From positions 2,317,501 through 2,381,500 of the forward strand of contig NZ_CP115463.1 of NCBI RefSeq assembly GCF_027912495.1: 64,000 nucleotides of DNA, in the 5' to 3' direction. This document shows, one piece after another, positions 16,254 through 24,665 of this stretch. How positions within the stretch are numbered: position 1 is the stretch's first letter; every line of letters begins with the position of its first letter. The position numbers and the translations under genes were made by a program. The notes beneath the pieces were generated by a model. The model did not search any database, was not told the origin of the DNA, and saw only the letters and a program-made list of their open reading frames with translations. This stretch comes from Caulobacter sp. NIBR1757. Its GTDB lineage: Bacteria > Pseudomonadota > Alphaproteobacteria > Caulobacterales > Caulobacteraceae.

Positions 16254-17738
16254 CTAGGTCGTCGCGCCCTTCGACAGCAGGTAGGCGACGACCTCGGGTC
16301 GCTTGAGCCGGCGGGCCTCGCTGAGCGGCGAGCGGATCTGCTCCGACTGCGGCGGGTTGCTGCCGGCCTTGACCGCCAGGTTCACGTCGGCGCCCTGGTC
16401 GACGAGGTAGCTGACGACATCGACAGCTCCGCCGCGGGCGGCGTTGATCAGCGGGGTCTCGTCGTTGATGACGAAGGCATTGACCTCCGCCCCCGCCCCG
16501 ACCAGCCGGACGACGATGTCGCGCCGGCCGTGGGCGGCCGCGACGATCAGCGGGTTGCCGTCGCCGCGCAGGGCCAGGTTGGGGTCGGCGCCGGCGGCGA
16601 GAAGCTGGTCGACGAGGTCGAGCCGGCCCTGGCGGGCGGCCTCGATCAGCGGCGTGCCGTCGCCCGGCAGCTTCTGGTCGACGTTGGCGCCCTGGGCGAT
16701 CAGGGCCTGGACAGCGGCGCCGTCGCCGGCCCTGACGGCCTTGAACAGGGCGCGGCTGGCGGCCTTCTGGCCGGCGCTCACGCTGGGCGCCTCGGCAGGG
16801 CGCGGCGGCTGGGCGGCCCAGGCGGCGACGGCGAGGCTCATGGAGGCGGTGGCGACAGCGGCGACGCCGGTCCAGCGGCGCACGGGGCCATGCGGAACGC
16901 TCTTCAGCATGCCGATACGCTCCTTCAAATGATTGATGCGGGCCGGCGGCCAGCGGCAGCCGAGCGGCAGGGCCTGGGGGGCCAGCTGGGTCTTGAGCAT
17001 GACCTCGCCGTAGCGGCGGCGCTCGGTCGGGAAGCGGGCGAGCACGGCGGCGTCACAAGCGATCTCCTGGTCGATGCGCAGGCGCGAGACAGCCAGATGG
17101 ACCAGCGGATTGCACCACAGGAGGCCCTGCAGCAGGGCGGCCAGGGCGTTGACCTGGGCGTCGCCGGACGCGAGGTGGTTGCGCTCATGGGCCAGGATGA
17201 CGCGGCGCTCGTCGGCGTCGAACTGCTGGCTGAAGTCGGCCGGCACGACGATGCGCGGGAACAGGGCGCCGACCACGGCCGGCCCGACGCCGGGCCGTTC
17301 GGCCAGCCACAGGCCGTCTTCCCTGACCGGGCGAAGGCGACCGAGCGTGGCGACGAACCGGGCCTGGCGCGCGGCCAGCAGCAGCAGGGTGAACACCGCC
17401 CCGGCCAGCCAGCCGGCGACCAGCATCCAGCGCAGGTCGGTCGGCACGGCGCCGATCACGGTGCGATCGACGGGGAGGTTCAGCGACCGGGGCGGATAGT
17501 CCTGCGGCGGGCGTGCGACGCGTGGCGCGGCGTCCGGCGCCGCCTGTGGCCGGGCGGTCTCGATCGGGGCCGGCAGCATGACCGCGGCGGCGGCCAGCGG
17601 CACGGCGGTCCACAGGGCATAGGCCAGGCGGGCTCCGAACTGAGCGCGCACGAACCGGCGGGCGACCAGCACCAGCAGGATGGCGGCGCTGACCGCCAGG
17701 TTCAGCTTGATCAGGATGGCGAGGAGTTCAGCGCCCAT
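16254..17738 (-). CDS. BlaR1-type M56 peptidase fused to ankyrin repeats
   Basis: A 494-residue membrane protein. N-terminal membrane segments at about 5-27, 38-55 and 104-123 frame an M56 metallopeptidase with HERNH (His184, Glu185, His188) and a third ligand Glu225 in IDQEIACD. A further membrane segment lies near 292-310. Instead of a periplasmic penicillin sensor, the C-terminus (about 325-490) consists of ankyrin repeats, seen as repeated GADPNLA, GTPLIEAARQGR and GADVNLA units. The start overlaps the blaI-type gene by 11 bases. It probably cleaves that repressor upon sensing a signal through the ankyrin module. Confidence 0.88.
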   Translation of the reverse strand: MGAELLAILIKLNLAVSAAILLVLVARRFVRAQFGARLAYALWTAVPLAAAAVMLPAPIETARPQAAPDAAPRVARPPQDYPPRSLNLPVDRTVIGAVPTDLRWMLVAGWLAGAVFTLLLLAARQARFVATLGRLRPVREDGLWLAERPGVGPAVVGALFPRIVVPADFSQQFDADERRVILAHERNHLASGDAQVNALAALLQGLLWCNPLVHLAVSRLRIDQEIACDAAVLARFPTERRRYGEVMLKTQLAPQALPLGCRWPPARINHLKERIGMLKSVPHGPVRRWTGVAAVATASMSLAVAAWAAQPPRPAEAPSVSAGQKAASRALFKAVRAGDGAAVQALIAQGANVDQKLPGDGTPLIEAARQGRLDLVDQLLAAGADPNLALRGDGNPLIVAAAHGRRDIVVRLVGAGAEVNAFVINDETPLINAARGGAVDVVSYLVDQGADVNLAVKAGSNPPQSEQIRSPLSEARRLKRPEVVAYLLSKGATT

Positions 17739-18123
17739 GGTCGAGGTCCTCCACCAGCCGCTTCAGTTCGGCGATATCCTCGTCGCTCAGCGCCTGGCGC
17801 TGCGACAGGTGGCTGACCAGCGGGGCCAGACGGCCGTCGAACAGCCGGTCGAGCAGGCCCTGGCTCTCGGTCTGGACATAGTCCTGGCGGCTGACGAGCG
17901 GGCGATACAGGAAACGACGGCCATCCTTCTCGGCGGCTACGGCGCCCTTCTTGAGCAGGCGGTTGAGCAACGACTTCACCGTCGCCTCGGTCCAGCCCTG
18001 GGGCTCGGCGATTTCGCCGATGATGTCCTCGGCCGCGCAGGGGCTGCGCCGCCAGAGGGCTTCCATGACCTGACTTTCCGCGCCGCTGATACGCACGTCT
18101 CGATCCTCGTTGTGACGGCGCAT
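17728..18123 (-). CDS. BlaI/MecI/CopY family transcriptional repressor
   Basis: A 131-residue winged-helix repressor: ISGAESQVMEALW at the start, the recognition region TEATVKSLLNRLLKKG and the wing (KDGRRFLYRPL), then a dimerisation tail. In BlaI/BlaR1 systems this protein represses the operon until the membrane peptidase inactivates it. The overlapping M56 gene downstream confirms the pairing. No beta-lactamase gene is in the window, so the target may be a cell-envelope stress function. Confidence 0.93.
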   Translation of the reverse strand: MRRHNEDRDVRISGAESQVMEALWRRSPCAAEDIIGEIAEPQGWTEATVKSLLNRLLKKGAVAAEKDGRRFLYRPLVSRQDYVQTESQGLLDRLFDGRLAPLVSHLSQRQALSDEDIAELKRLVEDLDHGR

Positions 18124-18124
18124 C

Positions 18125-18182
18125 GATTACATGCGTGAACGATGCCGTCAATGAGTGATTACGGACGTGATCGTTTTGTAAT
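18125..18182. promoter_or_regulatory. Candidate BlaI-type operator region
   Basis: GATTAC occurs at 18125-18130 and again at 18157-18162; the second copy forms an inverted repeat ATTAC-N15-GTAAT with 18178-18182. This lies directly upstream of the blaI-type gene and is more AT-rich than the surroundings. BlaI-family operators are short TACA/TGTA dyads, so a role in autoregulation is plausible but unproven. Confidence 0.3.
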
Positions 18183-18190
18183 GGAGGGAC

Positions 18191-18631
18191 TCAGTCCTCG
18201 CCGTACTTCAACCGGGCGGTTTCCTTGGTGTTGGCCAGCCTGAAAGCCAACGTCACCTTGCGGCCCACCGGGGACACGCCCTTGGAGTCGACGCTGGCCG
18301 CCTGATAGCGCTTGGCCATGGCGATCAGGTAGGCGCCGAACCGGCCCTCGGGCGTTTCGCGGATGATCACGCAGTCCGCCGGACGCCGGTTCTTGCCGAG
18401 CACACAGTGGATTTCGCCGTCGCCCCCCGTCTCCACCGCATGATCTGCCGCCAGCCTGGACAGGATCATCAGATCCGGCCGGTCGGTCCACTTGAGACGA
18501 CCGGACTCCGGATCAAGCGGCATCGGCTTGGGCAGCCTGCTGTTGAACTCCCGGGGCGGGTCGCCGGCCAGCGCCAGGGTCGGCAAGGTCACCGCCAGCA
18601 GGACGGCCAGCCCTGTCAATTTCCGTTGCAT
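18191..18631 (-). CDS. Exported TonB-C-terminal-like protein (paralogue A)
   Basis: A 146-residue protein with a clear signal peptide (LLAVTLPTLALAGD). The mature part aligns by eye with the protein at 20192-20587: WxxRPD, two conserved Cys (HCVL and DCVII), a GxFGAYL block and GRKVTLAF, resembling the TonB C-terminal fold used in small periplasmic proteins. SD GGGGAGG supports ATG 18631, which lies 119 bases inside the end of the radical SAM frame. Function unknown; the two Cys may form a disulfide. Confidence 0.75.
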   Translation of the reverse strand: MQRKLTGLAVLLAVTLPTLALAGDPPREFNSRLPKPMPLDPESGRLKWTDRPDLMILSRLAADHAVETGGDGEIHCVLGKNRRPADCVIIRETPEGRFGAYLIAMAKRYQAASVDSKGVSPVGRKVTLAFRLANTKETARLKYGED

Positions 18632-20072
18632 CGATGGGCTCCTCCCCTGGGACCTCCATCCTGCCCGTGGCCGGGCTCGGCTTCAAGCGTGGCGTAGCGC
18701 CTGTCACCCGCGACAGCACCCCCTCCAGCATAGGCGTCATGAGATCCAGCCGCCGCGCCTTGATGACCAGGTCCCAGAGGGGCTCGAACTTCTTCCAGCC
18801 GGCCGCGTAGAAGAAATGCTTGGCGCGGTGTTTCAGCGAGGGGTGGCTGGCCGCGCCCCTGAAGAGGTTGTCCCAGTCGTAAAAACGACGGTAGGCCCAG
18901 TCGTAGCCGGCCTTGAGGGTCTCGGCGCTCATGCCGGCGGGGCGGTAGACGACCTGACGGGTGTCGTAGCGGTCCCAGTCGCTGGTGGTCAGCCGGCCCT
19001 CGGCGGCCATCTGCTTGTAGAGGGCGGTGCCGGGATAGGGGGTCATGATGTGGAAGGTGGCGGTGGTGACGCCGTTCTCCACAGCCCAGTCGACCGTGCG
19101 GGCGAAGACATCGGGACCGTCGTCGTCCATGCCGAAGACGAAGCTGCCGTTGATCATGACGCCCAGGTCGCTGAGGCGGCGGGCGACGGCGGCGTAGTCG
19201 CGCGCCAGGTTCTGCTTCTTGTTGCTGGCCAGCAGGTTGGTCGGGCTGAAGGTCTCGAAGCCGACGAACAGGCTGCGCAGGCCGGCCTCGGCCGCCTTCT
19301 CGATCAGGTCGCCGCGCAGCACCGAATCGACGGTGGCCGCGCCCTGGAACAGCCGGCCCATGCCCTTCATGCCCTCGAACAGGCCCTCGGCGAAGCGGCG
19401 GTCGCCCAGCAGATGGTCGTCGAGGAAATAGAGGTGGCGGCCGGGCAGTCGGTCGATCTCGGCCAGGGCGGCATCGACGGCCTGGGTGTAGAAGCCGCGC
19501 CCGCCCTCGAAGAAGGCGTCCTTGTAGCAGAAGTGGCAGTGCTGCGGGCAGCCGCGGGTGACGACGATGGAATTAGGCACCAGGTAGCGGTCCCTGGCGA
19601 TCAGGTCGCGGCGGATCGGCGGCAGGCGTTCGAGCGTGCGGCCGGCGGTGGAGGCATAGCGCGCCTTGGGCTCGCCGGTCCGGAAGTCGGCGAGGAACTG
19701 TGGAAAGGTCTGTTCGCCAGGGCCCAGGAAGATGGCGTCGGCGTGCGGGGCCGCCTCTTCCGGCAGGGCGGTGACGTGCAGGCCGCCCAGGGCCACGAAG
19801 CAGCCCCTGGCGCGGTAGTGGTCGGCCAGGGCGTAGGCCCGGTAGGCGTTGGTGATGTAGACCTGGATCACCACCAGGTCGGGCGTATCGTCGGTGGTCA
19901 GGATCTGGACGTGGTCATCGACGATCTGGGCCTCGTCGTCGGGCGACAGATAGGCGGCCAGGGTCGCCAGGCCGAGCGGCGGGAACAGCGAATACTTGAT
20001 CGGCCGCCAGAACGGGCTCCTGGCCTCGGTCAGGGCCGGCAGGATGAATTTTACGCGCAAGGCTCGCGGCAT
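18513..20072 (-). CDS. B12-binding radical SAM protein
   Basis: A 519-residue protein. The N-terminal 140 residues form a cobalamin-binding-like Rossmann domain (SLFPPLGLATLAAYL, VVIQVYITNAYRA, ALGGLHVTALPEE); the radical SAM core follows with the iron-sulfur motif CPQHCHFC (Cys175, Cys179, Cys182) and a C-terminal region resembling DUF4070-type proteins. Relatives are methyltransferases or act on lipids such as hopanoids; no hopanoid genes are nearby. The last 35-40 residues (Gly/Pro/Ala/Gln-rich) run into the next gene in another frame, so the natural stop may have been lost. Confidence 0.85.
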   Translation of the reverse strand: MPRALRVKFILPALTEARSPFWRPIKYSLFPPLGLATLAAYLSPDDEAQIVDDHVQILTTDDTPDLVVIQVYITNAYRAYALADHYRARGCFVALGGLHVTALPEEAAPHADAIFLGPGEQTFPQFLADFRTGEPKARYASTAGRTLERLPPIRRDLIARDRYLVPNSIVVTRGCPQHCHFCYKDAFFEGGRGFYTQAVDAALAEIDRLPGRHLYFLDDHLLGDRRFAEGLFEGMKGMGRLFQGAATVDSVLRGDLIEKAAEAGLRSLFVGFETFSPTNLLASNKKQNLARDYAAVARRLSDLGVMINGSFVFGMDDDGPDVFARTVDWAVENGVTTATFHIMTPYPGTALYKQMAAEGRLTTSDWDRYDTRQVVYRPAGMSAETLKAGYDWAYRRFYDWDNLFRGAASHPSLKHRAKHFFYAAGWKKFEPLWDLVIKARRLDLMTPMLEGVLSRVTGATPRLKPSPATGRMEVPGEEPIDATEIDRAGRPAGGDLADPGAGRRPAPGVQQQAAQADAA

Positions 20073-20191
20073 GTCGGGCTCCGGATCGGAGTTTGCAGAC
20101 TATGCCTGTAAATCGGAGGGGTGTGGCGATCCCTTTCTCGATCCTGTGCAGATCGGATGAGGATCGCCCTCCCGCGACAGTCACCAAGCCC

Positions 20192-20587
20192 CTAGGGGTG
20201 CGACGAGGTGCCTTCGAGGGCGTAGGTCACGCGGACCTTGCGACCTTCGGACGATTTGCCGTCCGCGTCCTTGCTGGCGGCCTTGAAGATGCCGGCCAGG
20301 TCGGTGACGAAGCGGCCAAAGCCGTTGCCTTCGGCCTCGATGACGACGCAGTCCTTGGGGCGGCCGGCGCCGTTGATGACGCATTCGACGACGGCGCGGC
20401 CGTGGCGGGCCCCGTCGTCGTTGGCGAGGGCGCTGACCTTGTCGGCGTCCGGGCGAATCACCCAGCTCAGCTTGGCGCCGCCATCGATGACCTTGGGAAG
20501 CTTGACGGTGGGCGGCGGGCCAGCCGCCAGGGCGCCGGTGGCGGCCAGACAGGCGACGGAAGCAACGGTAAGCAGAAGAGTACGCAT
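20192..20587 (-). CDS. Exported TonB-C-terminal-like protein (paralogue B)
   Basis: A 131-residue exported protein (signal peptide ending GALAAG) paralogous to the product of 18191-18631: WVIRPD, ECVING, KDCVVIEAEG, FGRFVTDLAG and GRKVRVTY align block for block, including both Cys residues. It lies upstream of the radical SAM gene on the same strand, separated by 119 bases. SD AAGGA precedes the ATG. Function unknown. Confidence 0.75.
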   Translation of the reverse strand: MRTLLLTVASVACLAATGALAAGPPPTVKLPKVIDGGAKLSWVIRPDADKVSALANDDGARHGRAVVECVINGAGRPKDCVVIEAEGNGFGRFVTDLAGIFKAASKDADGKSSEGRKVRVTYALEGTSSHP

Positions 20588-20660
20588 TGGAATTCCTTAA
20601 AAGGGTGGCGGACCCTGCCCTGACCGTTCGGCCGCCGCAAGCTTTCCGTCCTTTGGGCGA

Positions 20661-21194
20661 TCAGCGTTGCGCCAACCATTCGGCGGCGGTGATGCCATAC
20701 TCGACCTCTCCCTCGCCGCTTCCCGGGATCGGCTCCTGGCCTGGTTCCTCGTAGCTGCGCAGGTGGCGCATGCCGAGCTTTTCCATGATCCGCCGCGAGC
20801 CGACGTTCACCGCCATGGTATCGGCGTGGATGGCGGCCAGGCCCAGTTCGCGAAAGCCATAGTCGACCAGGGCGGCCGCGCCCTCGAAGCCATAGCCCTG
20901 GCCCCAGGCGCGTCGGTGCAGCCGATAGCCGAGATGGCCGACGCCGCCGTCGTTCGGTCCGAGCGCGAACCAGCCGAGGAACTGGCCGGTCTGCCGTTCC
21001 AGCGCCGCCCAGACGTCTTTCTCTGTCCCGCGCGGCTGGCGGAACAGTCTGGCGTCCTCCGGCCCGGGATGGCGCGGGGTCGGGGCGCCGCCGTTGAGGT
21101 AGCGCATGACCTCAGGGTCCTGCTCGAGGCTGTAGAGGTCGTCGGCGTCGGCCGGCGTCACGGGGCGCAGCAGCAGGCGGGCGGTGGTGATCAT
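20661..21194 (-). CDS. GNAT family N-acetyltransferase (RimJ/RimL type)
   Basis: A 177-residue acetyltransferase: N-terminus ITTARLLLRPVTPADA, the acetyl-CoA loop RRAWGQGYGFEGA and the C-terminal NVGSRRIMEKLGM. ATG 21194 overlaps the upstream esterase stop by 4 bases; the frame stays open further upstream but that part is the esterase gene read in another frame. RimJ/L-type enzymes acetylate protein N-termini or small amines. Last gene of the hfq-hflX-esterase run. Confidence 0.9.
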   Translation of the reverse strand: MITTARLLLRPVTPADADDLYSLEQDPEVMRYLNGGAPTPRHPGPEDARLFRQPRGTEKDVWAALERQTGQFLGWFALGPNDGGVGHLGYRLHRRAWGQGYGFEGAAALVDYGFRELGLAAIHADTMAVNVGSRRIMEKLGMRHLRSYEEPGQEPIPGSGEGEVEYGITAAEWLAQR

Positions 21195-22135
21195 CGCTTC
21201 GGCCGGGGCCCCTGCCCCGCATACCAGGCGACATGGGGCATGATCCGCTCCCGCCAGGCGACAGTCTCCGGGGCGATCAGTTCGAAGTGGCCGCCAGGGG
21301 TAACCAGCGACTGGCGGCCCCGGCCGAGCGTGGCGGCGTAGCGGGCGCCAAAGGCCGGCGGCACGATCGGATCCCGGGCCCCGGAGACGATCAGGATGTT
21401 CCTGTCGGCCGGATGCAGCCGGCCGAGGGAGGTATCGGCGTACAGGTCGCCAGGGCGCCCGGCGCCGACCAGGTCGTCGATGGTCCGAGGACCGCCACAA
21501 GCGTCCGGACCCCTGGCGCGATAGTCTTCCAGGTCGTTGATGCCGGCCAGGCTGATGACCCCGGCAGGGCGCAGCGGTATGCCGAAACGCAGCGGGCTGG
21601 CCGCCGGTAGGTTTCGCCGCGCCGCCGCCCAGCCGGCCAGGTGACCGCCGGCCGAATGACCCAGGAACACCACATGCTCGAGGTCGAGGTTGCGCTCGCG
21701 CGAGAAGGCCCGCAGGTGATCGACGCCGCGCGCCACGTCCTGGAAGCTGCCTGGATAGCCGCCGCCGGCATGACCGATGCGCCGGTATTCCAGGTTCCAG
21801 ACGGCGTAGCCGCGATCGCGCAGGTCGGCGGCCAGATAGTCCATCAGCTCCAGGCCAGGAAGGTCGGCCCGCCAACAGCCGCCGTGGATCAGCACGACGA
21901 CCGGCAGCGCCTTGCCGGCTGGGGTCTTCGGCAGCCATAGCTCGCCGAACTGCAGCGGGTCGGCGCCATAGGCGATGCGTTCGTCTGCCTTCTGCCGGGG
22001 TCGGCCGAGCAGATCTCGGAAGCTGAGCAACGGCGTGGCCGCTTCGACGGCGGCGTTGGCCGACCGTTCAACGGTCCCGGCGCAGCCCAGCAGGCCAAGG
22101 CTGACCGCCAGGGCGAAGCCGGCCGCGCGCCTCAC
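21191..22135 (-). CDS. Alpha/beta hydrolase lipoprotein (esterase/lipase)
   Basis: A 314-residue protein with a lipoprotein signal (LGLLGCAG, lipid-attached Cys18). Alpha/beta hydrolase markers: oxyanion segment HGGCWR, nucleophile elbow GHSAGG, a late Asp (SGARDPIVPP) and the catalytic His (GGHFE). Similar to BD-FAE-type esterases and arylformamidase-like proteins. It overlaps hflX by 4 bases upstream and the GNAT gene by 4 bases downstream. Confidence 0.88.
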   Translation of the reverse strand: MRRAAGFALAVSLGLLGCAGTVERSANAAVEAATPLLSFRDLLGRPRQKADERIAYGADPLQFGELWLPKTPAGKALPVVVLIHGGCWRADLPGLELMDYLAADLRDRGYAVWNLEYRRIGHAGGGYPGSFQDVARGVDHLRAFSRERNLDLEHVVFLGHSAGGHLAGWAAARRNLPAASPLRFGIPLRPAGVISLAGINDLEDYRARGPDACGGPRTIDDLVGAGRPGDLYADTSLGRLHPADRNILIVSGARDPIVPPAFGARYAATLGRGRQSLVTPGGHFELIAPETVAWRERIMPHVAWYAGQGPRPKR

Positions 22136-23448
22136 GCCATGCCCACCCGGGCGGCCGGGAACAGCCGTTCGAACCGGCCCAGCGCCTGGCCGTCCAGCCG
22201 GGCGCGGATCACCAGGGAGCCGTCCTCGCCGTCGTGGCGGTCGGTGACCCGGCCATGGCGATAGAGCCAGGCCAGGGCCTCGCCGGCATTGGCGTCGAGC
22301 TGGACGTCAATTTCCGGCGTCTCGTCGACCAGCAGGGCCAGATGGTTGAGCAGGGCCTCGCAGCCGTCGCCGGTGACGGCGGAGACGGTCATGGCCCCCA
22401 TCCGCCGGGCGGCGCCCTCGACCTCCGGACGCTGGTCTTCCGGAACGAGGTCGAGCTTGTTCCAGATCTCGATGAGTACCCGGTCCTCGTCGTCCTTGCC
22501 GAGCCCGATCTCGCTCAGCACCTCTTCCACGTCCGCCGCCTGGGCGTTGGAGTCGGGGCTGGAAATGTCTCGAACGTGCAGGATGACGTTGGCCTGCTGC
22601 ACCTCCTCGAGGGTGGCGCGGAAGGCCTCGACCAGTTCGTGCGGCAGGTCGGAGATGAAGCCGACGGTGTCCGACAGGATGGCCGGGCGGCCGCCGGGCA
22701 GCTTCACCGTGCGCAGGGTCGGATCGAGGGTGGCGAACAGCATGTCCTGGGCCAGGACGTCGGCCTCGGTCAGGCGGTTGAACAGCGTCGACTTGCCGGC
22801 GTTGGTGTAGCCGACCAGGGCGATGGTCGGGTACGGCGCCTTCTGGCGGGCCGTGCGGTGCAGGGTGCGGGTGCGGCGCACCTCCTTCAGCTCGGCCTTC
22901 ATTTTCACGATACGGTCGGCGATGCCGCGGCGGTCGAGCTCGATCTGGGTTTCACCGGGGCCGCCGGTGCGGCCAAAGCCCCCGGCCTGGCGTTCAAGGT
23001 GGGTCCAGGTGCGGACCAGGCGTGACTTCTCGTAGGCCAGCCGGGCCAGTTCGACCTGCAGCTTGCCTTCGCGGGTACGGGCCCGGCGGCCGAAGATCTC
23101 GAGGATCATGCCGGTGCGGTCGATGACCTTGACGCCCCAGGCCTTCTCCAGATTGCGCTGCTGGACCGGGGTCAGCTGGTCGTCGATGACGGCGACGTCG
23201 ATCTCCTCGACCTCGCACAGCAGGCGGATTTCCTCGACCTTGCCGCTGCCGAACAGGGTGGCGGGGGTGCGGCCGCGGAGCGGGCTGATGAGCGTCTCGG
23301 TGATCTCCAGGTCGAGCGCCTGGGCGAGGCCGACGGCCTCTTCCAGACGGGTCTTGGGATCACGCGGCTGGGCGGTCCCTGACCTCACCGGATGGATGAT
23401 CAGGGCCCGTTGGACTGGGACGGCGTGGTCTATGGATTTGCTGGTCAA
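22132..23448 (-). CDS. hflX: Ribosome-associated GTPase HflX
   Basis: A 438-residue GTPase with the HflX N-terminal domain and coiled coil (ending before [13 protein letters not shown]), then the G domain: G1 [10 protein letters not shown]3 DTVGF, G4 NKLD. HflX splits stalled ribosomes, for example after heat stress. The start overlaps hfq by 4 bases, the conserved hfq-hflX arrangement. Confidence 0.96.
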   Translation of the reverse strand: MTSKSIDHAVPVQRALIIHPVRSGTAQPRDPKTRLEEAVGLAQALDLEITETLISPLRGRTPATLFGSGKVEEIRLLCEVEEIDVAVIDDQLTPVQQRNLEKAWGVKVIDRTGMILEIFGRRARTREGKLQVELARLAYEKSRLVRTWTHLERQAGGFGRTGGPGETQIELDRRGIADRIVKMKAELKEVRRTRTLHRTARQKAPYPTIALVGYTNAGKSTLFNRLTEADVLAQDMLFATLDPTLRTVKLPGGRPAILSDTVGFISDLPHELVEAFRATLEEVQQANVILHVRDISSPDSNAQAADVEEVLSEIGLGKDDEDRVLIEIWNKLDLVPEDQRPEVEGAARRMGAMTVSAVTGDGCEALLNHLALLVDETPEIDVQLDANAGEALAWLYRHGRVTDRHDGEDGSLVIRARLDGQALGRFERLFPAARVGMA

Positions 23449-23690
23449 TCGTCCTGCTCGGGACCCGGCTCGTAGAGCTGAACGGGCTGGGCCGGCATGA
23501 TGGTGGAAATGGCGTGCTTGTAGACCAGTTGGCTCTGCCCGTCCCGCCGCAGCAGGACGCAGAAATTATCGAACCAGCTGACCACACCCTGCAGCTTCAC
23601 GCCGTTGACCAGGAAGATGGTCAGAGGCGTCTTGGATTTGCGCACGCTGTTGAGGAAGGTGTCCTGCAGATTCTGCTTCTTGTCGGTCAT
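23445..23690 (-). CDS. hfq: RNA chaperone Hfq
   Basis: An 81-residue Sm-like protein with the full Hfq core: [20 protein letters not shown], the FDNFCVLL strand and the Sm2 motif YKHAISTI. The C-terminal tail is short and acidic, as usual in alphaproteobacteria. It forms a hexamer that pairs small RNAs with mRNAs. Located between the ntrYX-dat genes and hflX. Confidence 0.97.
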   Translation of the reverse strand: MTDKKQNLQDTFLNSVRKSKTPLTIFLVNGVKLQGVVSWFDNFCVLLRRDGQSQLVYKHAISTIMPAQPVQLYEPGPEQDD

Positions 23691-23801
23691 CGGGGATTAT
23701 CCCTCTTTCTTGTTTTTAGACGGCACAGCGCCGTCCACACACAGGTTCAGTTCTAGGCCGCCGCGTCTTAACGCGGCAACGGCCGCCCGGGGTGCAAACG
23801 T

Positions 23802-24665
23802 TCAGATGCCTGCATTCTGGGCGTGCTCGATATAGAGGCCCCGAAGGCGAAGCGCCATCTCTCCCGGGTGACCATTCGCGACAGGCTTGCCGTCGATGGT
23901 GATCACGGGCGTCACCAGGGCCCCGGCGCCGGTGATGAAGGCCTCTTGCGCCTCCATGGCCTCGGCCGGGGTGAAGGCCCGCTCCTCGACCTTCAGGCCC
24001 GCTTTGGCGATGACGTCGAGCAGGCTGTGGCGGGTGATGCCGCGCAGGATGTTGGCGCCGGTGTCACGGGTGACCAGCACGCCGTCCTTGCGCAAAATCC
24101 AGGCGTTGGACGAGGCGCCCTCGGTGACGAAGCCTTCGGCATCGACGAACCAGGCCTCGGCGCCCCCCTGCTCACGGGCCGCCTGTTTGGCGAGCACATT
24201 GGGGAGCAGGCCGACCGTCTTGATGTCGCAACGGCCCCAGCGGTTTTCCGGCAGGGTGATAACGCCGATGCCGGCCTCGGCCTTGGTGTTGCTGGCGGCG
24301 CGGTCCAGCGACTTGGCGGTGATCACCAGGCTGGGGGTCGTCGGCACAGTCGGGAAGGCATGGTCGCGGCGGGCGACGCCGCGGGTCACCTGCAGGTACA
24401 GCAGGCCCTCGCGGATGCGGTTGCGGCGCAGGGTTTCCTTGAGCACCACCTCCAGGGCCTTGCGGCTCATCGGATGGGGGATGCGCAGTTCGTCCAGGCT
24501 GCGCCAGAGACGGGCGAAATGGCCCTCGGCGTCGGAAAGCTTGCCGCCGAACACCGCCCACACCTCATAGACCCCGTCGGCCAGCTGGTAGCCGCGATCC
24601 TCGATGTGGACGGAGGCCTGTCCGTGCGGGACGAACTGGCCGTTGACGTAAGCTTGCCTGGACAT
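23802..24665 (-). CDS. dat: D-amino acid aminotransferase
   Basis: A 287-residue fold-type IV PLP enzyme. Catalytic Lys149 (DIKTVGLLPN), the IEDRGYQLADGVYEV N-terminal segment, and the class IV signature EGASSNAWIL with the TGANILRGITR region. Sequence and length fit D-amino acid transaminase, which makes D-Glu or D-Ala for peptidoglycan, rather than IlvE. Its ATG shares a base with the ntrX stop (TGATG). Confidence 0.9.
   Translation of the reverse strand: MSRQAYVNGQFVPHGQASVHIEDRGYQLADGVYEVWAVFGGKLSDAEGHFARLWRSLDELRIPHPMSRKALEVVLKETLRRNRIREGLLYLQVTRGVARRDHAFPTVPTTPSLVITAKSLDRAASNTKAEAGIGVITLPENRWGRCDIKTVGLLPNVLAKQAAREQGGAEAWFVDAEGFVTEGASSNAWILRKDGVLVTRDTGANILRGITRHSLLDVIAKAGLKVEERAFTPAEAMEAQEAFITGAGALVTPVITIDGKPVANGHPGEMALRLRGLYIEHAQNAGI

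Noticed and set aside
14553..17816. A 1,087-codon open frame on the plus strand opposite the GMC oxidoreductase and M56 genes
   Set aside because: It mirrors clear minus-strand genes, is built of Gly/Asp/Val/Arg/Ala repeats typical of antisense frames in GC-rich DNA, and has no domain.
21195..21938. Upstream extension of the GNAT frame (20661-21194)
   Set aside because: The extension overlaps the esterase gene in another frame and is Arg/Gly-rich; ATG 21194 matches the acetyltransferase start and gives an ATGA overlap.
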